This document shows positions 57,400 through 64,000 of a stretch of DNA of 64,000 nt, in pieces. The position numbers were made by a program, and so were the translations under genes. The DNA is taken from NCBI GenBank assembly GCA_015680685.1, contig MNCI01029592.1, positions 27,606 through 91,605 of the forward strand. Direction: 5' to 3'. The notes under the pieces are model-generated. The model was not told where the DNA came from, ran no database searches, and was given only the letters and a program-made list of their open reading frames with translations. Origin of the DNA: Gnetum montanum (lineage: Eukaryota; Streptophyta; Gnetopsida; Gnetales; Gnetaceae). Positions within the stretch are counted from its first letter, which is position 1. Each line of letters begins with the position of its first letter.

Positions 57400-58020
57400 T
57401 GCTACATGAGTAACATCATCGTTGCAACTGCTTTTTAACCCATTGTGTGTTTGGCGACACGTAAGGCTGAGTGGCTTTATTGCAGTATTCTTCTACATCA
57501 TTGTCTACTGCTTGAAAAGGTAACTCAACCCACGTAGTTTCGTTTTCTGAGTCACTTCCTTGGGCTGGCTCTTGTGTCAAATAGTTAGCATCGGCGAAAA
57601 TAGGTGCCTCATTTTTATAAGTTATGATTTACGATCCCTTCTCTACATCTACGTTATTTATTTCCTGGGTTGTCACCTTGTCACTGCAGATCACCACCTC
57701 CCTACTTGCGTAAGGTAGATGGATTTCCTGATGTATGGGTGAAGAGAAGGCCTTGAGTTGAGCTAACCATGACCTCCCCAAGATTAGGTTAAACCCGGGC
57801 ATCTCTTCCACCATGATAAACATTGCACTTGTGGGGAATTGGTCCCCTACCGCAAAGTCAATGTGAATGATGCCTTTCACCACTACCTGTGCCCTATTGA
57901 ATGACTTTAGACATGATGTTGTTGTGGGTTTGATTTGGTCTACCAAACCCAGTTTGTCCACTATGGAAAATAGGATGATGTTCGTAGCAGCCCCGTCATC
58001 AACGTGTACTCTTCAAACCT
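57400..58020 (-). pseudogene. Tat element aspartic protease
   Basis: Minus-strand protease, which would process the Gag-Pol polyprotein. The active-site region reads DDGAATNIILFSIVDKLG at about 57955-58005, Asp-Asp-Gly-Ala in place of the usual Asp-Ser/Thr-Gly. GFNLILGRSWLAQLKA at about 57765-57815 is the second conserved block of plant gypsy proteases. The frame remains readable with stops to about 57400 and then ends in repeat block C instead of continuing into RT, which lies beyond the opposite-strand gene. Confidence 0.8.
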
Positions 58021-58828
58021 TATGTTGGCCAACTCAAATTGTGATGAAGAAAGGTGCTGTTATCACCTAGCCCTTTTCAGGATCTTCCCTAATGGACTTG
58101 TCACAAAATGTCAATTAGGACGGCGATGGTTCTTCGGGCATCACAGGGAGCATAACCGCACGGATTTCCTTCTCCTCTACTGGCATGTTCTTGTCAACTG
58201 GTATGGACGCCAACATGAAAACCAAAGCCTTGCGGTGTGCAGTGGAAGTTATTATTAGGTCATACAGACTCAACATTGTGTTCTTTTGTTTTAGAGCTTG
58301 TTTTACCTAAGTAAGAGCGCTTAGGACATTTTTCCCACTTTCCTATTATTTACTACCCTTCTCTTCTTCTATTCATTCTAGAAGACGAATTTCCCAAGGA
58401 GGAGCAGTTTCGGGTTTGGAGTTGGACCCTTTTGGGTAAGGTGGTGATGACCGTGCACACATAGTGGAATTAACTTTTGGTGATGAGGTGGGCATAGATG
58501 CAGAGGGTGAAGGAGTGGACTTGGAAGGACTTGGGGCAGTACGTTCTATAGCCATTTCACCTATCATATGCTCTTCTCGTTTCCTCAGACAGGAACGCGG
58601 TGATGCCGTCTTATGCTGGTTTTGTGGAATGGGGGCAGTTGAGTGGTTTAGCCCTGTGATGATGAATGGTGTTTATGGCATTAGTGTAGGCAGTGGTGTA
58701 GTTTTGAATGTAGAAGGTGTAAGGATGGATGTTCGAGGAGGAACCTTTAGGACAAATGGTTGCTGCAGTGTCTTTTTGGCCATTGTTGGTGTCGCTATGC
58801 TACATGGAGGTATACGAACTACAAATAG

Positions 58829-61164
58829 CTACTGTGGTGGCTCCGAATTACTGTCTATGCCAATGGTATTAATGATGTACCCTACATCATTAGCGTTGAG
58901 GGGGTCCTTGTAAACATGCATGCATTGATTATCAGGGGAGACGGGGTTGCTTTCATCTAACCCTAACTTCCTCTGATCAATCATCCACTGAATGTCATCT
59001 TTTAGGGCTAGACAGTAATCCGTGTCGTGACCACAAAGTTTGTGGTAGTCACAAAATTGCTCTAGCTTGAAGTTCTTAGGAATTGGGGGTTCGTTGGGCA
59101 AAGCTAAGGAGGGGTTTGTAAGGAGTTCACAGTACCATTGATGCCTCTTGGTTGCCTCCTCTGACATCCATTTGTGTTGAATGTACCCCACCCCTAGCAA
59201 TTGCTTCAGAAGTTTTGAAGGCTTGACTGGTAGCGGGGTGTACTTAGAGTGATCTTTACGCTCAAAGTTGGGCTTAGGTGGGGTGGGTGTTTCAGGTGCT
59301 GATGTAGAGGGTTGAGTAGCATTACTTGGGTTAGGTACAGGGTTAGTTGACATAGCAGCTATCTTTTTGTTGTTCTTGTTGTTGGGCTTGGCTTCGTTTG
59401 CCATAGCGGCCACTGTGGCTATTGTAGCCTTGCCTTTCTCTTTGTCCTTCTTGATATACATATTTTTATATGCAACATAGGCTGGATATTTACTTGCCTC
59501 GACCACATCTTGAATGCTCTTGGTTGAGGCAAAAGCTTAACTAAGAGTTCATGGAGCTAGATAGTATAGTTTAGACTTAATAAAGTCATTCACTGCACCC
59601 TTAAAGATGGCTAGCAGATGGGCCTTTGCGATAGGCTCATGGATCTCATTTAGGGTAGCGCTCCATCGCTGTAAAAATTTTTGGACTGATTCCTATGGAT
59701 CTTGCTTAACACTCATTAACTGATCCAGCGTAACCTCTGATTTCAGGTTATACTTGAAATGAGTTACGAATTGAGTCAATAAATCCTCTAGGGTTGAGAT
59801 GGAAGTGAGTGGGAGCACATGGTACTAGTCCAAAGCTTTGCTTATCAAAGACATAGAAAAAACTCAAATGATGGTGTGTGGCCATTGTTGCAATAGAAGA
59901 GACTTAGATCTAAACATCACGAGATGCACATTGGGGTCACTCTCCTCGTTGTATTTTGTAAAGTGGGGGAGTGACATCCCGGGGGTAATGTGAGCATGAA
60001 GATTGTTGGGTTGATGAAGTCGTCACAGTAGAAATTCATGATTTGCATCGTATTAGAATCGATGGCTTTGAGGCGTCTAACCTCTTCAGTAAGGATTTGG
60101 ATAAGTTGAAATGCTTGATCTAGACCCAGGGACAATGCAGATGATTGTTGGGTTGTGGGGGCGACTACCATTGGTGGCGTGGTAGGGGTAGCGGCCTGGC
60201 TCATAGGTGGCACCATTGGGACAACCCCTACGAAGGGTGCTAATTGTGCTGCCCACCATCCAATGGGTGGTGTTGTTGGAATAGCGGATGCTGGTGGTGG
60301 CATAGGGTAGGTTGTTTGCATGATTAGTGGGGCAAAGCACAGCCCCATGCTTGGTTGTACCATTTGTGGGACCTGGTATGCTTGATGGTGAGCGTAGTGC
60401 GACATTTGGAAAGGTTGCGAGGTGGGAAGAGAAGTGAATGGGGTCCACCACATAGTCGGGGCTGGGCTTGCCATTGATGGTGGAATAGGTGCAGATGTTG
60501 GAATGGGAGTGGAGACTGTATGAAATTACGACGTAGGTTCCATGTGCATGTAAGGCAAGGTAGTTGTGATCGATGCTTGGTATGATGAAGGGATAGATTG
60601 AAGAACATATTGTGGAGGGATAGTGCCTAGAAACGAGATGGAGGAATAGGCATGTTGATACGCCAAAGGTATGGCATGGCTACCCGTGGCCAATGAAATT
60701 GTGGTTTGTAATGGGATGGACGTAATCATTAACGGAGAAGTTGCGAAGAGTGGGTTCGACTAGAAGGCCGCAGTGGGAGGAACAGTCGCAGAGTTAGTTT
60801 GACTCCCATCCTCAAACTAGGAATCTAAGTCCTCTTGTCCTTCTTGAAAGGCCTTGTCATAGTGGGATGCTGTGTCTCGCTGCTCCCTAGACCTACTTGT
60901 TCATATCAGCTGATCTAAGATCCACTGATATGCTTCCGCTAGGGGAATGAAAGTACCAAGCATAGGGATAAATTCCCTCCCATTGTGGTAAATGAAGTCA
61001 AAGTTACATTTTTCTTCGAGTTCTTGGGTGTCTAAGGGCAGATTTGCCCTGGATCTTCGCACAAAGGAAATTATAAATTTTAGTATGTTGTGCGAAGCTC
61101 TTAGGTGATTTGTTTTGGATCTTGAGAGATCGACATGGTTATGGGCTAGGTAGTTGCTCGGCAT
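58829..61164 (-). pseudogene. Tat element gag
   Basis: Minus strand. The N-terminal part (61164-60901) includes HNGREFIPMLGTFIPLAEAY. Then comes a long Pro/Met/Thr/Ala-rich stretch (60730-60070). The gag domain proper lies at about 59980-59540 (LPHFTKYNEESDP, TQFVTHFKYNLKSEV and QKFLQRWSATLNEI). A basic linker (KKDKEKGKATIATVAAMAN) follows. At about 59030 FCDYHKLCGHDTDYCLALK is the CCHC-like knuckle typical of Tat gag. The last open part ends at 58829. Stops between about 60900 and 59520 break the frame. Protease follows about 0.8 kb downstream. Confidence 0.85.
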
Positions 61165-61474
61165 CTATGGTGCTTTGAATCGAAAAATGGACCTCAAGGT
61201 TTGAGGTAGCAACAACGGTGGTTGAGGAAATCATTTTTGCAAGGTTGAAAATGGTTTGTGAGCAAGAAAAATAGAGATCAAGAGGCAATCGAAGGCTTTT
61301 CGTCTTGTAGGGTTCCAAAGGAACCATTGTTAAGACTAGCCTATACCACATGATGCGTAAACAAATGCAAGGATGTCACGTTTACGTTGATGAGTGATGG
61401 GGTATAGAGAGCATGCAGGACTACTCGTGAGACGTAAAAGGGGCACCAAAGGTCCTCCTTCTAGCATCAAAAAC
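61165..61474 (-). other. Tat element leader with probable primer binding site
   Basis: Between the 5' LTR and gag. On the minus strand the first bases after the LTR are TTTTTGATGCTAGAAGGAGG. The GCTAGAAGGAGG part sits where a PBS should be and resembles PBS-region text of other plant Tat elements, but I cannot assign the tRNA with certainty. Confidence 0.5.
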
Positions 61475-62390
61475 TATAGCGATCAAAAATGTCGATGGTT
61501 GGAACACCGAGAGGTTACCAGGCAAAACAATTTAACCCTAGATCCGTGCGAGGGCTGTGCTAGAGAAAATAGACTCGGGGTGCCTTGAATGGTCTGGTTG
61601 ATCAGAAAGGGACTTAATTGATGTAATCTTAACCTTATGTAAATGTTTTGCTTTGGAAAATGATGCTCATAACATAATATGATGATTATTAAATGCAACA
61701 GGATGAAGATGATGCAAAATACAATGATAATAAATAGAAGTGTAAAGTAAATTGGAGTGAGAGAATGCACCACTTTAAACTCACAGCTTTGATTCTTTGT
61801 CTTGTTTGAAAGATGTATAATAGTTATACAACGCTAGAGGCACATAGAGGAATCAAGAGTAACTAGAGTGCTCAAGAGAAAATGTCAACTATGCCAGTCA
61901 ATGCCGAATGCCAACAAGCCAACTGCTCTTGTTAATGCAAAGATATCGATTCTTTTTTTTTTTGTTAAAAAGCCAACCGAAAAAGCCAACCTTTTGAGCG
62001 TTGTATGATGGGGTATTTATAGGGCTAGGAGCAAGCAAGAAATGAGGCTTGGATGCCATGTGTCCTGGACCCCACAATGTGCAAACATGATGGTACCATG
62101 TAGGCATGCTGTGCTGGTCGCAAACTTTACTACACTGTAACCATGTTGTTGAAACTACACATGCTGGAATCCTGTGTGTTAACAATGTAAGCAGAAATGG
62201 AGTCCCCACCTTAGGGCTACGTCTTCCCTATCCTTATGAATAGGATTAGTGTAGTAACAAATTTTAGGGGGATGGACTAAGGGGTATGCCAAATTGAAAC
62301 AAAGTCGCTGATCACGGCGAGCTTAGTTATTGCCTACAAGCTACAGAGCTAGTTGAAGATGTCTTGATGCCTTTGTCGACTTTGCATTCA
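61475..62390 (-). repeat. Tat element 5' LTR
   Basis: 916 bp. On the minus strand it starts TGAATGCAAAG at 62390. It matches 44302-45206. A TATA box (CCCTATAAATACCCC on the minus strand) lies at about 62010-62025, 365 bases from the LTR start. The inner end reads CTATAGCGATC (plus) where the 3' LTR has CTGTAGTGACC. Confidence 0.87.
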
Positions 62391-63509
62391 CGCATGCTCA
62401 TAGTGCAGTAGAAATATTTAAAATTTAAGTCCTATGAAACACATGTCATTCGTACTTTGCATATTTTTAAAGTGTGTTACACATGTCTCCTACATGTCAC
62501 TTGTAGTTTAGCGATGCACTAAATAAAAATCAAATTTACCTATTTTGTAACCATTAAATTAGTAGATAAAGTAAATCTAACTACAACCTAGACTAAACTG
62601 CATCCTTAGGTCAAAGAATTGCACCATTACTAATTTGTACTTTCTTTTAATATTATGCTTGATAAATGATACTACCTATTCAACTTGAACAACATTGGAT
62701 TCTACAAAATCTATACAAAGCTTGCCACTCATTGGCTATGGGATATTAAAGAACCATAACTTTGCTAAAGAACTTCCTTGAAAGTTACTATAAAGATGGA
62801 AAGATAAGACCATGGATTTTCATCTTCTAACTGCCTTCAAAATATTGACATCAATACCTAAAACTTTATGAAATAACAAAAAAAAATTGCATTTTTACAT
62901 GGGGCCTAACCTTCAAGACATTTCTTACTAGATCATCAAACACAATGACACTACCATGGACATTTAAGAAAATATGTAATCACAACTAAATTCTAAGTTC
63001 ATAGCTCTTCATTTTAATACTTTTGTGCAATGTAAGAGATCATGGTATTAATTAAAAAAAAAGTAATAGTAAGAGACCATGTAAATACATAAAAATCATC
63101 AAAAGGAAATGTTAGAGGCAACTATGACCAAATACATATACAAATACATAATTGTCTAGCCAGATGCTAGTGCAATGTTGTCTTGAGCTTTTTTTGGAGC
63201 ATCAGCCTACATGAAATCTGTTTTTGTGATAGTGTCATCAACCTTGATGATTGGTTGCTCCTCCATTTCTATTATTCTTGATGGTCTTGCCTTTGACTCA
63301 TGGAGTGGAATGGTTATCTCAACGAACATGGGATCACTCATATCCTTCATTTCCACTGAACTAGACACATGCAATGATCAAAAATGTTTAGATGAGTATT
63401 TACCCAATGATTAAACATTCACAAATAGCCAGCTAAGCCTCTTGTCTACCTGTCTGAAATGGTGATTGATTTTTTATTGCATGGCATCCATGTGAGCTTT
63501 CAACCTACC
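62391..63509. other. AT-rich spacer, no gene recognised
   Basis: About 1.1 kb with only short open frames. The one at 63211-63414 encodes a Ser/Ile-rich peptide with no recognisable motif. No RNA gene or repeat seen. Confidence 0.5.
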
Positions 63510-64000
63510 CTCTTGATGGGACACGATATCGCATGGGCCGTGATATCGCATCTCTCCCTGTGATATCGCATACGCAATATCGCAGCCCGTCACCAGTTCT
63601 ATAAATAAGAGGTGGCTTTCCCTTGTTTCATTATGAGAGTTAGATTGTAGCTAGACTCTTGCAGTTTTGTCCCTCCAGAGTTAGAATATTTTCCAATGTT
63701 TTCCCGCAGTGTGGTGAATGTAATTGTATGACATCCTTTATTCGAGTGTGACGTACTTGGACACACACATGAATGGAAATAAAGATCAAGATTACTTCAT
63801 CATTGTAGCATTCACTTTGTTATTTATTTATTTAAATGTTATTTACTNCGTATTCATATGGTTGAGTGTAGGGGTATCTCGCCACTCATCATTGGCACCG
63901 TTGTAGGGGACAATGCTAGTTATCTAGATTAGTTATATCATACAAGGTCANGGTTACTTGGTAACCCAGCAGCGTACCTAGGATCTGCACTTGGTAATCC
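63510..64000 (+). repeat. Family-G LTR, plus strand, collapsed by assembly
   Basis: GATATC at 63525-63530, 63542-63547 and 63562-63567, TATA at about 63599-63607, then family-G LTR text to 63847. A single N at 63848 skips about 300 bases of the LTR to its last bases, ending CCACTCATCA at about 63891. A PBS-like TTGGCACCGTTGTAGGGG follows. After another single N at 63951 the text returns to mid-LTR sequence (AGCGTACCTAGGATCTGC). The start is unusual (no clear TGATGAATC), so this LTR is also truncated or diverged at its 5' end. Confidence 0.75.

Larger units (their letters stand above)
44302..62390 (-). mobile_element. 18-kb Tat-type Ty3/gypsy retrotransposon with an opposite-strand gene
   Basis: Minus-strand element: 5' LTR 61475-62390, gag about 58829-61164, protease about 57400-58020, hairpin repeat block 56993-57275, an opposite-strand multi-exon gene 51880-56849, repeat block 51520-51730, RT/RNase H/second RNase H/integrase 47925-51400, repeat block 47508-47905, a 2.3-kb 3' segment, 3' LTR 44302-45206. 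RT before integrase, plus a second RNase H, places it in the Tat lineage, which includes giant Ogre-like elements. Flanks AGCAC and CGCAT are not a convincing target duplication, so a rearranged composite of two copies is possible. Confidence 0.78.

Noticed and set aside
58464-58913. 149-codon plus-strand frame
   Set aside because: It lies opposite the gag-protease junction of the Tat element, has no motif, and is most simply the antisense shadow of that coding region.
60086-60608. Two minus-strand frames of 94-121 codons
   Set aside because: They overlap the Pro/Met-rich gag frame (59917-60474) in other phases, so they are shadows of repetitive coding.

Overview
The window is plant nuclear DNA from a large, repeat-rich genome. 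The evidence is GT-AG introns, a plant-type cyclopropane fatty acid synthase (CFA) locus, plant Ty1/copia and Ty3/gypsy Tat/Athila-like retrotransposons with plant-style primer binding sites, and many stop codons in every transposon frame. The species cannot be named; a gymnosperm or another large-genome seed plant would fit. It is a draft assembly: one 78-base run of N and five single-N joins. I found no gene that looks intact.

Layout. 1-3896: the 5' end of a minus-strand LTR element with no recognisable coding, whose LTR ends inside a CFA exon. 3897-6402 and 7499-10770: two decayed, tandem CFA copies that have lost different exons. 11667-20122: a minus-strand LTR element (family G) with gag and a second ORF but no polymerase. 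20123-22013: AT-rich, no gene. 22014-26777: a complete but decayed Ty1/copia element with a 5-bp target duplication. 27807-28557: a truncated family-G LTR. 28925-31282 and 40178-40347: a plant-transposon-type gene with a C48 (Ulp1) protease domain, split by a plus-strand family-G element at 31283-40177. 41490-43625: an array of about ten diverged repeats of about 207 bp. 44302-62390: an 18-kb minus-strand Tat-type gypsy element. 63510-64000: another, misassembled family-G LTR.

The most unusual content lies in the two gypsy families. Family G carries gag plus an unrelated ORF2, apparently driven by its own internal promoter. That promoter has the same GATATC palindrome array plus TATA box that stands in the U3 of every family-G LTR. 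ORF2 resembles the 'putative plant transposon protein' domain and also resembles the N-terminal part of the Ulp1 transposon that family G interrupted. The 18-kb element has gag-protease separated from RT-RNase H-integrase by about 5 kb, and that gap holds an opposite-strand, multi-exon gene with its own TATA box. Three blocks of related short hairpin repeats separate the modules.
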